From: SpSt-539 sp964549445
GTDB taxonomy: Bacteria > Planctomycetota > Phycisphaerae > UBA1845 > UTPLA1
Assembly (NCBI GenBank): GCA_964549445.1
Contig: CAZJVS010000018.1
Coordinates: 29,263 to 93,262 of the forward strand
DNA: 64,000 bases
Direction of reading: 5' to 3'
Shown one piece after another: positions 6,997 to 15,929 of the stretch (position 1 is its first letter; the number at the start of each line of letters is the position of its first letter). A program made the position numbers and the translations under genes. The notes under the pieces are model-generated. The model searched no databases and was not told the origin of the DNA. It worked only from the letters and a program-made list of their open reading frames with translations.

Positions 6997-9968
6997 GCGA
7001 GATCGAAGTGGCCGCGGAATCCAATCAACATCAGCGGTTCGTCGTCGAGGCCCGCGAGCATCTCGCAAGTCTGACGACCGCCATTGTCGCCCTCGAGCGC
7101 GGCGAGGCCGATCCGGCCGGACACGTCGCCCAGATTCTGCGCTCGGCACACAGCTTGAAGGGCGGGGCGGGCTTCAGCGGCCTGACGACGATCGAGCGCC
7201 TCGCCCACGCGATGGAAACAGCGGTCGAAAACATCCGCGATGGCCACGCATCCGCCAGCCCCGAGGCGATCGACGCATTGCTGTTCGCCCTGGATCGCGT
7301 CAGCGCGCTCGTCGACGACGTCGAACACAGCCAGGAGGCCGACATCGCCGCCCCGCTCCAGCGGCTGCGCCCGATCGTCGAGGCCGGTGCCGCGACGCAG
7401 CCCGAGGCGACGCGCAAGATCGCTTCGCGCCAACTTCCGCCCGCGCCAACGCCGCTCGCCGCATCAACCGCCGCCGTCAGCGAGTTTCCGATCTCGCCGC
7501 GCGTGCTCGATACCTGGGAGCGACACGCCTCGTTCCTCTACGGCGTGAAGCTCGATTGGTTCGAATGCGAGCGCAGCCACGGCATCGAGCCGCTCGAAGT
7601 CGCCCGCCGCCTCGAAAAGGCCGGAACCGTGCTCGACGCCCGGATGGAGCTGTCCGGCCCCGCCCTGCGCGACGGCCTGCCGACGCCCCCGCTCTGGTAC
7701 TGGACCATCGTCTCCTCGGCCCTGCGGCCGGAGCCGTTCGCCCACCAGCTTGACATCCCTTGCGCCGCGATCGTGCGACTCGAAAGCGTCGCCAACAGTC
7801 CCCGCACCGTGCGAGCCGAGCCGGCTCAGGCCGCCGCCCGCCCGGCCGCATCGAGCGGATCGTTGCGCATCCCGGTCTCGCTGATCGACCGGATGATGAG
7901 TCTGGCCGGCGAGCTCGTGCTCGTGCGCAACCAGGCCACGCGCTCGGCCGATGTCGCCAACAACCCACAGCGCCAACTCCTCCGCCGGCTCGATACGCTG
8001 ACGAACGAAATGCAGGACGCGGCCTTGCGGATGCGAATGCAGCCGGTCGGCACGCTGTTCGATCGATTCCCTCGCCTCGTCCGCGATGTCGCCCGCCAAC
8101 TCGGCAAGCAGATCGACCTCGAAATCACCGGGGCCGGTGTCGAGCTGGACAAGACGGTGCTCGAAGCCCTGGCCGACCCCCTGACGCACTTGGTCCGCAA
8201 CTGCTGCGACCACGGCATCGAGCTGCCCGATCAGCGCGTGGCCGCCGGCAAGCGGCCCAACGGATTGATCCGCCTCATCGCCCGCCAGGAGCGCGGACAG
8301 ATCGTCATTCAGGTTCGCGACGATGGCCGAGGTCTCGACCGCGAGGCCATCCGCCGCAAGGCTCTGCAACAGGGCATCAAGCAGCGCGACGAACTCGACC
8401 AGCTAAGCGAACAGCAGCTCTACGACCTCATCCTCCTGTCCGGCTTCTCGACCGCCTCTCGCGTAACCGACCTCTCCGGCCGCGGCGTCGGCATGGACGT
8501 CGTCCGCACCAACCTGGAACAGATCGGCGGCGTGGTCGAGATCGACTCCGTCTTCGGCGAAGGCGCGGTCTTCACCCTGCGGCTACCGCTGACGCTGGCG
8601 ATCCTGCCCTGCCTCATGCTGTCGAGCGGCGGCCGCCCGTTCGCCGTCCCCCTCCGCGACGTTGAGGAGGTCGTCCTGCTCGGCGCCAGCGACGCGAAGC
8701 AGCGCATCGAGGTCGCCGACGACGAGGAGGTCCTCCGGCTCCGCGGCCGTTTGGTGGCTGTGACCCGCCTCAATGAGATCCTCTGCCGTCGCGAGCCGTT
8801 CTCAGGTAAGACCCGCAGCGAGATCGTCGCGACCTATCATGGCGGATCGCCGCCGCCGAAAGCACGCATGTACGCCGCGATCCTCCGCTTCGGTACGCAG
8901 CGTTTCGGCCTCGTCGTCGACGATGTGCTCGGCAGCGAGGAAATCGTCGTCAAGCCGCTGCACCCGCTCCTGCGCCCGCTCAGTGTCTATGGCGCGGCAA
9001 CCATCCTCGGCGACGGAGGCGTCGCCCTGATCCTCAGCAGCGAAGGAATCGCCCGCCACAGCGGGATCGCCTATCGGCCGGCGCGGGTCGAAGGTCCGCT
9101 GCTGCCGGCCGCGGCCCGAACGACCGACGACGGAACGCTGCTCCTGTTTCGCAGCGGAACAGTGGAGCTGCTGGCCGTTCCGCTCGCGGATGTTCGCCGC
9201 ATCGTGGCCATCCGCGCCGATCAGATCGAGTGTGTCGGCGACCGGGAAATGGTCGCCATCGATCGGACGCCGACCAGCGTGCTGCGGCTCGATCGATTTA
9301 TCCGGGTCTCCCCGTGCCGCGATGCGCAATCGCTGTTCCTGATTCTGCCGCGCGGCGCGAAGTCTCCTGTCGGCTTCGTCGCGTCGGAGATCGTCGATAC
9401 GCCTACCCTCCAACTCAAGCTCGACGAGCGCGCTTACCGCGCCGACGGAGTCCTCGGCTCCGGGCTCGTCCGCGAACAAATCGCGATCTTCCTGGATCTG
9501 TATCGCCTGATGGAGATGTGGGAGATCGAGCAAACGCCGGGCCGCGCCGCGCTTCCCGCCCCGGCCCGCAAGCGCATCCTCGTCGTCGAGGACACCGAGT
9601 TCTTCCGCCGGCTCGTCGCCAGCTACCTCGCCGGCGAAGGTCACGACGTCGTTCCGGCCGGCGACGGAGTCGAGGGCCTCGCGAAGCTGGAGGAAGGCCC
9701 GGTCGACTTGATCGTGTCCGACATCGAAATGCCCAACATGGACGGCCTGGCGCTGGTCCGTGCCGTACGACACGATGCGCGCTGGTCGCGAACACCCATG
9801 CTGGCCCTCACGTCGCTCAGCGGCGAGTCCGATCAGCGCAAGGCCCTGGCCGCCGGCTTCGACGCCTACGAGGTCAAGCTGAATCGACAGACATTCCTCG
9901 ACGCCGTGCGGAACCTGCTGACGCGCGGCCGCGAGGCGGCCCTTGTCGCGGGAGGAGGCGTCCGATGA
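6993..9968 (+). CDS. cheA: Hybrid chemotaxis histidine kinase CheA-REC (WspE-like)
   Basis: 991 residues. Domains in order: HPt at ~8-105 with phospho-His near 53 (SAHSLKGGAGF); a P2-like spacer (~160-260); the dimerisation helices from ~287 (LIDRMMSLAGELVLVRNQ); the HATPase domain from ~394 with N-box HLVRNCCDHGIE and G-boxes DDGRGLDREA and GRGVGMDVV; a CheW-like domain from ~529 (RLPLTLAILPCLML); a second CheW-like segment from ~715 (VELLAVPLADVRRIV); and a C-terminal receiver at ~860-980 (ILVVEDTEFFRRL, phospho-Asp in IVSDIEMPNMDG, conserved Lys in VKLN). It autophosphorylates under receptor control and can pass phosphate to its own receiver or to separate ones. It overlaps both neighbours by ATGA. 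No separate CheY is present. The architecture matches WspE and FrzE-type kinases. Confidence 0.95.
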   Translation: MSEIEVAAESNQHQRFVVEAREHLASLTTAIVALERGEADPAGHVAQILRSAHSLKGGAGFSGLTTIERLAHAMETAVENIRDGHASASPEAIDALLFALDRVSALVDDVEHSQEADIAAPLQRLRPIVEAGAATQPEATRKIASRQLPPAPTPLAASTAAVSEFPISPRVLDTWERHASFLYGVKLDWFECERSHGIEPLEVARRLEKAGTVLDARMELSGPALRDGLPTPPLWYWTIVSSALRPEPFAHQLDIPCAAIVRLESVANSPRTVRAEPAQAAARPAASSGSLRIPVSLIDRMMSLAGELVLVRNQATRSADVANNPQRQLLRRLDTLTNEMQDAALRMRMQPVGTLFDRFPRLVRDVARQLGKQIDLEITGAGVELDKTVLEALADPLTHLVRNCCDHGIELPDQRVAAGKRPNGLIRLIARQERGQIVIQVRDDGRGLDREAIRRKALQQGIKQRDELDQLSEQQLYDLILLSGFSTASRVTDLSGRGVGMDVVRTNLEQIGGVVEIDSVFGEGAVFTLRLPLTLAILPCLMLSSGGRPFAVPLRDVEEVVLLGASDAKQRIEVADDEEVLRLRGRLVAVTRLNEILCRREPFSGKTRSEIVATYHGGSPPPKARMYAAILRFGTQRFGLVVDDVLGSEEIVVKPLHPLLRPLSVYGAATILGDGGVALILSSEGIARHSGIAYRPARVEGPLLPAAARTTDDGTLLLFRSGTVELLAVPLADVRRIVAIRADQIECVGDREMVAIDRTPTSVLRLDRFIRVSPCRDAQSLFLILPRGAKSPVGFVASEIVDTPTLQLKLDERAYRADGVLGSGLVREQIAIFLDLYRLMEMWEIEQTPGRAALPAPARKRILVVEDTEFFRRLVASYLAGEGHDVVPAGDGVEGLAKLEEGPVDLIVSDIEMPNMDGLALVRAVRHDARWSRTPMLALTSLSGESDQRKALAAGFDAYEVKLNRQTFLDAVRNLLTRGREAALVAGGGVR

Positions 9969-10456
9969 CCGATCTGGCGACCTCGACGGGCCCATCGGAG
10001 CGGACCTTCTACACCTTCCGCGCCGACCAACGCCTCTTCGGCATCGATGTCGCCCACGTACGCGAGGTCAGCACGCAGATCGGCGTCACGCCAGTGCCGC
10101 AGGCGCCGTCGATCGTCCGCGGCCTGACGAACCTGCGCAGCCGGATCTACCTCGTCCTCGATCCGCGCCCCTCGCTCGGCCTTCCGCCGGCCGACACGAC
10201 TGCCGAGAGCCGGCTGGTTGTGTTGCAGGCCCATGTCGCGGAGCATCTGGGTCTGCTGGTCGACCGCGGCGGTGAGATCGTCCGCGTCGCGACCGGCCAG
10301 ATCGAGGAGATCGCCCCCGCCGACGCCGAGTCGGCGGCCGATTCCGCCGAGGCACGGCCGTCGCCGGTCGTCGGCGTCTGCAAGCTCGACCACGAGCTGA
10401 TGATGATTATCGAGCCGGCTCGGCTGGTCGCGGCGGCGGAAAGTGCGATCGGTTGA
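9965..10456 (+). CDS. cheW: CheW chemotaxis coupling protein
   Basis: 163 residues; a single CheW domain covering the whole protein (YTFRADQRLFGIDVAHVREV, PSIVRGLTNLRSRIYLVLD, LGLLVDRGGEIVRV, KLDHELMMIIEPARLV). It links the receptor to the CheA P5 domain in the array. The ATG at 9965 overlaps the CheA stop as ATGA and is preceded by GGAGGAGG. The frame is open further upstream, but that part lies inside cheA and is not coding. The next gene (MCP) starts shortly after its stop. Confidence 0.93.
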   Translation: MTDLATSTGPSERTFYTFRADQRLFGIDVAHVREVSTQIGVTPVPQAPSIVRGLTNLRSRIYLVLDPRPSLGLPPADTTAESRLVVLQAHVAEHLGLLVDRGGEIVRVATGQIEEIAPADAESAADSAEARPSPVVGVCKLDHELMMIIEPARLVAAAESAIG

Positions 10457-10487
10457 GACTTCGTTCGAGAGAATGCGAGGCCTACCC

Positions 10488-12761
10488 GTGAAGAACCTGA
10501 GTCTGACGGCGAAGATTGGCATCCTGGTCGGCGTGATGGTGCTCTGCGGCGCGGTAATCGCCTACGTCGGCGCCCGCCAGATGTCTCGCAGCGAAGATCA
10601 GCTTGAGAACCTGATCGACAACGCCGGCCGCGCGCTGGTGCTGGCGTCGGCCGTGCGGGTCGACCTGCTCGGTTCGATCCGCGCCGAGAAAAACGCGGTC
10701 ATCACGCCGGACAAGGCCCGGGCCGTCGAGTTTGTCGACCAGGCCCGCAAATCGATCGCAGCGCTTCAGCAGCATCTGGGCGAATTGACGCGGTTGGTTG
10801 GCCTGGACCTTTCGTCGCGCGAAGGCAAGGCGCTCGACGTATTTGAGCGCTCGCTCGACGAGTTTGAGGAGAATCAGAAACAGGTGCTCAGCTTGGCGGT
10901 CGTCAAGTCCAATTGGGACGGCCTGCGCATTCTGAACGCCGAACTGTTCCCGCGCGTGCAGGATGCCGAGGAGTTTGTGACGAGTCTCAGCGAGCCGGCC
11001 GGCGACGGAGCAACTCCCCCATCGGACGGCGCGCGCCAGGCGGCGAAGCTCGCTGCGGGACGAGAAATGATCGGGAGAGCATACGCCATTCTCTACATGC
11101 TCGGCGCGCATCTGATTTCAGAGAACGAGCAGAGCATGACGGCCCTCGATCAGGAAGTGCGCACGCGAATAAGTTCACTTCAGGAAGCGATTCGGCGACT
11201 GACGGGACTGCTGTCCGACGCGGAGCGCGCTCGCGGTGGCGCCGTGCTCGCGGCCCTCGAGAGTATCAAGACTCAGGCCGCGACGATACAGGATCTGTCG
11301 CACGCCAACACCGTCATGCGGGCGCGGGAGCTGACGATCACGAAAACCTTTGAGCTGGCCAACCGTTCCGATGCTGCCATGTCCGAGCTGATGGCGGCCC
11401 TGTCGGAACACCTCGAGCGCCAAAAGCTGACCACCGAATCTTCGAATGCGGCGGGCAGAACCGCACTCATCACCACCGGGGCGATCGGCTTGCTGATTGC
11501 CCTGGTGCTCGGCGCGTTGATCGCCCGCTCCATCTCCCGACCCGCTGAGCGCGGCGTCCGCGTTTTTGAAGCTCTGGCCGCCGGCGACCTGACTCAGCGC
11601 ATCAATCTCAACCAGAGCGACGAGATTGGCCGGTTCTCGAAGGCGTCGGATCAGATGGCGGCCGCCTTGTGCGAAGTCGTGACCCAGATCCGCACACTGG
11701 CCGATCGACTTGGCGAGTCGTCCAGCGAGCTGTCGTCCGTCTCGCACGATCTCCTCTCCCAGAGTCACGAGGTCGCGACGCAAGCCGAAACCGTCGCCTC
11801 CGGCACCGAGCAGCTCACCTCAAATATCTCCAGCATGGCCGCCGCCGCCGAGCAGATGAGCGTCAACGTCGCGAGCATCTCCTCCGCCAGCGAGGAGGTC
11901 TCCGTCAACGTCGGAACAATCTCGGCCAGTGCCGAGTCCGCCAGCCGCGGCGTCGGACAGGTCGCCGAGTCAGTGGGCGAGATCACGGCCTCACTCCAGG
12001 GCGTCGCCCGCGACGCCCGGCAGGGCTCGCAAATGACGCAGGAGGCCCGCGAGATGGCCGTCGCTGCGAACAAGGCCATGTCGCAACTTGATCAGGCCGC
12101 CAGCGAGATCAACAAGGTGACCGATGTCATCAAGACCATCGCGATCCAGACCAACCTCCTGGCGCTCAACGCCACGATCGAGGCCACGTCGGCCGGAGAA
12201 GCCGGCAAGGGTTTCGCGGTCGTGGCCGGCGAAATCAAGGACCTCGCCAACCAGAGCGGTCAATCAGCCGAGGAGATCGCCCGGAAAATCGAAAGCGTCC
12301 AGGCCTGCACGCGCGAGGCCGTCAAAGTCATCGACAACGTCGCCCGCTCCATCGGCGAGATCAACACCTTCGCCGGTCGGATCTCGGAGACCGTCGGTGT
12401 GCAGACCGTGACCGCCGGCCAGATCGCCGCCGCTGTTGCTCAGGCCCGCAAGGGCGTCGAGGACATTGCCCGCTCGATTGCAGAGGTCGCCAAGGGGGCG
12501 AACGACGCCTCCGGCAACACGGCCGAGGCCGCCAAGGCCGCAACCGATGTGTCGCGAAACGCGACCGAGGCCGCGGCGGCATCGCAGTCGATTTCGTCCA
12601 ACATTCACGGCGTCAGCGAGGCGACGCGCCAGAGCAACGCCAGCGCCGTCAAGGTCGACGAAGCCGCGCGGAAGCTCAAGGAGATCGCCGCTCGCCTGCA
12701 GCGAAGCGTGGAGCACTTCAAGACCGCCGGGCCGGCGCCCGCGGCCGACCGCCATGGCTGA
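10488..12761 (+). CDS. Methyl-accepting chemotaxis protein, four-helix-bundle sensor type
   Basis: 757 residues from GTG 10488, which has GCGAGG seven bases upstream and gives the typical start MKNLSLTAKIGILVG. In-frame ATG 10473 and GTG 10443 are alternatives. TM1 is at ~7-29. A long helical periplasmic 4HB_MCP-like sensor (~30-320) follows, then TM2 at ~323-345 (TTGAIGLLIALVLGALIA) and HAMP at ~346-398. The cytoplasmic methyl-accepting coiled coil ends in the conserved hairpin tip near 553 (NLLALNATIEA, GEAGKGFAVVAGEIKDLA). No C-terminal NWETF-like CheR/CheB tether pentapeptide is seen. It is the only receptor in the operon, as WspA is in Wsp. The ligand is unknown. It overlaps cheB by 8 bases. 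Confidence 0.93.
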   Translation: MKNLSLTAKIGILVGVMVLCGAVIAYVGARQMSRSEDQLENLIDNAGRALVLASAVRVDLLGSIRAEKNAVITPDKARAVEFVDQARKSIAALQQHLGELTRLVGLDLSSREGKALDVFERSLDEFEENQKQVLSLAVVKSNWDGLRILNAELFPRVQDAEEFVTSLSEPAGDGATPPSDGARQAAKLAAGREMIGRAYAILYMLGAHLISENEQSMTALDQEVRTRISSLQEAIRRLTGLLSDAERARGGAVLAALESIKTQAATIQDLSHANTVMRARELTITKTFELANRSDAAMSELMAALSEHLERQKLTTESSNAAGRTALITTGAIGLLIALVLGALIARSISRPAERGVRVFEALAAGDLTQRINLNQSDEIGRFSKASDQMAAALCEVVTQIRTLADRLGESSSELSSVSHDLLSQSHEVATQAETVASGTEQLTSNISSMAAAAEQMSVNVASISSASEEVSVNVGTISASAESASRGVGQVAESVGEITASLQGVARDARQGSQMTQEAREMAVAANKAMSQLDQAASEINKVTDVIKTIAIQTNLLALNATIEATSAGEAGKGFAVVAGEIKDLANQSGQSAEEIARKIESVQACTREAVKVIDNVARSIGEINTFAGRISETVGVQTVTAGQIAAAVAQARKGVEDIARSIAEVAKGANDASGNTAEAAKAATDVSRNATEAAAASQSISSNIHGVSEATRQSNASAVKVDEAARKLKEIAARLQRSVEHFKTAGPAPAADRHG

Positions 12762-13833
12762 TCGCATTGATGTACTCATCGTCGACGACTCGCGGCTGTT
12801 TCGCGCCGCCGTGGAGCAGGCCCTCGCCGGCCAGCCCGACATCGCCGTGGTCGGCTCGGTCTTCAGTGGAGCCAAGGCCCTCGAGTTCATCCGCGCCACG
12901 CCGCCGCGCGTCGTCACGCTCGACGTCGAAATGCCCGGCCTCGATGGCCTGGCAACCCTCGAACAGATTCAGGCCTTTAACGTGGGCCGCCCGCCGGACC
13001 AGGCGGTCGGCGTCATCATGGTCAGCGCCTTCACGCGCCGCGGCGCCGACGTCACCGTCCGGGCCCTCGAAGCCGGAGCGTTCGATTTCGTCACCAAGCC
13101 GTCCGGCCCGTCGGCCGAGGCCAACGTCGCAACACTTCGCGACGAGCTGCTCCCGCGCGTGCGGGCCTGCGCCCGACGGCGGGCGCCCGTTCACGTTCAT
13201 CGGCACGTCCCGCCGCCGGTCGCCGCGCCGCGCCCTCCGCGCCGCCGCGCGGCCTTCGCGCTCGTGGCCATCGGCTCTTCGACCGGCGGGCCGCGCGCCC
13301 TCAGCGAGTTGCTACCCGACCTGTGCCGCCGGATTTCGCTGCCGGTCCTCCTCGTTCAGCACATGCCGCCCAACTTCACCCGCTCCCTCGCCGAGTCGCT
13401 GGCGCGGTTGACCCAACAGGTCGTCGTCGAGGCCGCCGACGGCATGACGCTCTCGAGCGCCCGTGTCTTCGTCGCTCCCGGCGGCAAACACATGGTCCTT
13501 CGCGGGTCAGCGGCGACGCCCATCGTTGGCCTCAGCGACGCCCCGCCCGAGAACGGCTGCCGCCCGTCCGCCGATGTGCTGTTTCGCTCGGTCGCGGCGA
13601 TGTTCGGGCCGGGCGTGCTGGCCCTGATCCTGACCGGCATGGGCAACGACGGAACAAAGGGTCTCGCCGCCGTCCGCCGCGCCGGCGGATACGTCATCGC
13701 CCAGGACGAGATAACCAGCGTGGTATGGGGCATGCCCGGCAGCGCCGTCGAGGCCGGCGTCGTTGACGAGATTCGCGGCATACGGGACATCGCCCCGGCC
13801 GCCGCCGGTGCCGTGCAGGCCGCTGCAAGCTGA
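12754..13833 (+). CDS. cheB: CheB chemoreceptor glutamate methylesterase (response regulator)
   Basis: 359 residues. The N-terminal receiver (~1-125) has DDSRLF, phospho-Asp 57 (VVTLDVEMPGLDG) and Lys in VTKPSG. A His/Pro/Arg-rich linker leads to the CheB methylesterase domain (~170-355) with the catalytic triad visible: Ser in AIGSSTGGP, His in VQHMPPNFT and Asp in TGMGNDGTKG. It demethylates or deamidates receptor glutamates in response to phosphorylation by CheA. The ATG at 12754 lies inside the end of the MCP gene (translational coupling) and cheR follows two bases after the stop. It corresponds to WspF in the Wsp layout. Confidence 0.95.
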   Translation: MADRIDVLIVDDSRLFRAAVEQALAGQPDIAVVGSVFSGAKALEFIRATPPRVVTLDVEMPGLDGLATLEQIQAFNVGRPPDQAVGVIMVSAFTRRGADVTVRALEAGAFDFVTKPSGPSAEANVATLRDELLPRVRACARRRAPVHVHRHVPPPVAAPRPPRRRAAFALVAIGSSTGGPRALSELLPDLCRRISLPVLLVQHMPPNFTRSLAESLARLTQQVVVEAADGMTLSSARVFVAPGGKHMVLRGSAATPIVGLSDAPPENGCRPSADVLFRSVAAMFGPGVLALILTGMGNDGTKGLAAVRRAGGYVIAQDEITSVVWGMPGSAVEAGVVDEIRGIRDIAPAAAGAVQAAAS

Positions 13834-13835
13834 CG

Positions 13836-14693
13836 ATGGAACTATCCCGCGAGACCGGTCAACGCCTGTCGGAGCTGATCCACCGCCTCTGCGGCCTCGT
13901 CCTGGGTCACAACAAGAGCTACCTCATCCGACACCGCCTCGAACCGCTCGTTCGCCGCGAAGGACTGGCGAGCTTCGAGGAGCTCCTCGAACGGCTCCGG
14001 GGCCGCCACGCCCCGCGGCTCCACGACGCCATCATCGAAGCCATCACAACCAAGGAAACCAGCTTCTTTCGCGATCCGGCGTTTTTCCAGGCGCTGCAGC
14101 GCGTGGTGCTGCCCGAGCGCATCGCGAACCTCAAGCACCGCGCCGGACAGCGGCATCGCATTCGCATCTGGGCCGCGGCCTGTGCGACCGGCCAGGAGGC
14201 CTACAGCGTCGCCATGCTGATCCGCGATCTGGTCGCGGCCGATCCGGCGATCGGCGTTCGAGATACCGACTTCACAATCCTTGCGACGGACATCTCGGCC
14301 GACGCGATCGATGTCGCTAAGGCAGGTCGATACACGCGCAACGACGTCGGCCGCGGCCTCTCCGAAGGAATGCTGGCACGCCACTTCCGTCGCGACGGCC
14401 ACGGCTGGATGGTGTCCGAGCCGGTCCGCCGACTCGTTCAGTTTCAGAAGTTCGATCTGCTGGCCTCGCCTGCGCAGTTGGGCGCGTTCGACGTGATCCT
14501 CTGCCGCAACTTACTGATCTATTTCGACGAGGCGACGCGCCGGCGCGTCTGCCACTCACTGCACGGTGTGCTCCACCCCGGCGGCTGGTTTGCCGTGGGC
14601 GCTGCCGAGAGTCTGTTCGGAATAGAAGATCGCTTCGAGATCGTGAAGGTCGGCCGCGTACTTCTCTACCAAAAATCGCCGGGCAGCACTTAG
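13836..14693 (+). CDS. cheR: CheR chemoreceptor methyltransferase
   Basis: 285 residues. The N-terminal helical CheR domain (~1-75) has KSYLIRHRLEPLVRREG, followed by KETSFFRDPAFFQAL. The SAM-binding Rossmann domain shows IWAAACATGQEAYSVAM and ILATDISADAIDVAKAGRY, and then DVILCRNLLIYFDEATRR. It methylates receptor glutamates with S-adenosylmethionine. Unlike WspC it has no TPR extension. It begins two bases after cheB and ends with a 4-base tail-to-tail overlap with the convergent phosphatase gene, closing the operon. Confidence 0.95.
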   Translation: MELSRETGQRLSELIHRLCGLVLGHNKSYLIRHRLEPLVRREGLASFEELLERLRGRHAPRLHDAIIEAITTKETSFFRDPAFFQALQRVVLPERIANLKHRAGQRHRIRIWAAACATGQEAYSVAMLIRDLVAADPAIGVRDTDFTILATDISADAIDVAKAGRYTRNDVGRGLSEGMLARHFRRDGHGWMVSEPVRRLVQFQKFDLLASPAQLGAFDVILCRNLLIYFDEATRRRVCHSLHGVLHPGGWFAVGAAESLFGIEDRFEIVKVGRVLLYQKSPGST

Positions 14694-15880
14694 AGCGTGA
14701 TCTGCATCAAGCTGCAATCGTCGGCCAGCACGGGCCGACGGTATATCTCGCGGGCCCGCGCGATCAGCGCATCCATCACGCCGCCCCAGTCGCGCTGCTC
14801 CGACGCGAATTGCGTCAGCTCCTGCTGGTTGGCCATCTGCCCATCGCTGCGTTCGATTTCGATTGCCCCGTCGCTGTAGAGCAGCAAACACGCCTTCTTC
14901 GGCAAATCGACCGTGACGTTGTCGAACGGCATCTCAACCGGAAGGCCAATGATCGGCCCGGGCGTCTCCAGCTCGCGCGTCGAGCCGTCTTCGACGTCCC
15001 GCAGCAGCGCCGGCGGATGCCCGCCGCCGCTGTAGGTCAACTTTCGCGTGGTCAGATCGCACACGCCGTACCAGATCGTAAAAAACTTCCCGCCGTGCCG
15101 GCTCATCTCAAAGATGCCGGCCAGCCCGCGCATCACCGCGTCCGGATCGCCGAAATCGGTCTGCGGCAACGCCTGGTGCGTCAGCGCATTCAACACGGAT
15201 ACCGCCAGCAATGCCGACCCGACTCCGTGCCCGCTCACATCGAGCAGATAAACAGCCAGCCGCTTGTCATCGAGCCAGTGGTAGCCGAACGCGTCGCCTG
15301 CAAGCTGCGTCGACGGCACGAACCGCCAGTCGATCCGTACCGGCCCCTCTTTCAGCACCGGCGGAAGCAGCGACTTGACGTACTTCGCCGCCTCCGCGAC
15401 CTCGTCGGCCAGTCGCTTCTCGCTCTCAGCCAGCTTGCGATACGCCTCGTTTCGCTGGAGCTGGGCAATGTAGCCGCGCGAGTGATGCCGGATGCGCGCG
15501 ATCAGCTCGACGCGATCGGGCAGCTTCACGAGATAGTCGTTCGCCCCGAGCCCGAAGGCCTGCGCCTTGATCGCCGGCTCTTCCTTGCTCGACAGCACGA
15601 TCATCGGCGTCTCGCGCGTCTCGGCATTGGCCCGGAAGAACTTGAGCAGCGTCAGCCCATCGACATCCGGCATGACCAGGTCCTGCAGGATGACGGTCGG
15701 CTTCAGCTTGTTGGCCATTTCGATGGCCTTGAGCGGCTCCTGGCAGAAATGAAGCTGGATGTCGGCCTCGGGCGCAAGCATCTGCTTGACCGCGTGGCCG
15801 ACGATGGCCTGGTCATCGACCAGCAGGACGATCACGGCGTCGCTGGTCGGTGGCGTGCTGTCGGTCGCGGCTTCGGTCAC
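14690..15880 (-). CDS. Response regulator with SpoIIE/PP2C phosphatase output
   Basis: 396 residues from a GTG at 15880. The receiver covers ~15-140 (VLLVDDQAIVG, phospho-Asp 67 in ILQDLVMPDVDG, Lys in DYLVKLPD). From memory it is strikingly like the WspR receiver, including LQRNEAYRKL at the start of the coiled-coil linker. The SpoIIE/PP2C domain (~185-396) keeps the metal-binding aspartates in AGDAFGY, LLDVSGHGVGSALL and the C-terminal ADDCSLMQ. It should dephosphorylate Ser/Thr phosphoproteins, plausibly a STAS protein such as the one at 6226-6996. It lacks the GHKL kinase domain found in Pseudomonas HsbR. It lies 49 bases downstream of the HD-GYP gene, probably in one transcript, and converges on cheR. 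Confidence 0.92.
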   Translation of the reverse strand: MTEAATDSTPPTSDAVIVLLVDDQAIVGHAVKQMLAPEADIQLHFCQEPLKAIEMANKLKPTVILQDLVMPDVDGLTLLKFFRANAETRETPMIVLSSKEEPAIKAQAFGLGANDYLVKLPDRVELIARIRHHSRGYIAQLQRNEAYRKLAESEKRLADEVAEAAKYVKSLLPPVLKEGPVRIDWRFVPSTQLAGDAFGYHWLDDKRLAVYLLDVSGHGVGSALLAVSVLNALTHQALPQTDFGDPDAVMRGLAGIFEMSRHGGKFFTIWYGVCDLTTRKLTYSGGGHPPALLRDVEDGSTRELETPGPIIGLPVEMPFDNVTVDLPKKACLLLYSDGAIEIERSDGQMANQQELTQFASEQRDWGGVMDALIARAREIYRRPVLADDCSLMQITL

Positions 15881-15929
15881 GCGGCAAACAATACCATACT
15901 TCCGGACCGAGAATAAGCCGGCGGCGAGT

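Noticed and set aside
7000..10450. Long frames overlapping cheA on both strands
   Set aside because: The CheA frame carries all catalytic motifs and couples by ATGA to both neighbours; the others are Arg-rich. The upstream part of the CheW frame is likewise only an open frame inside cheA.
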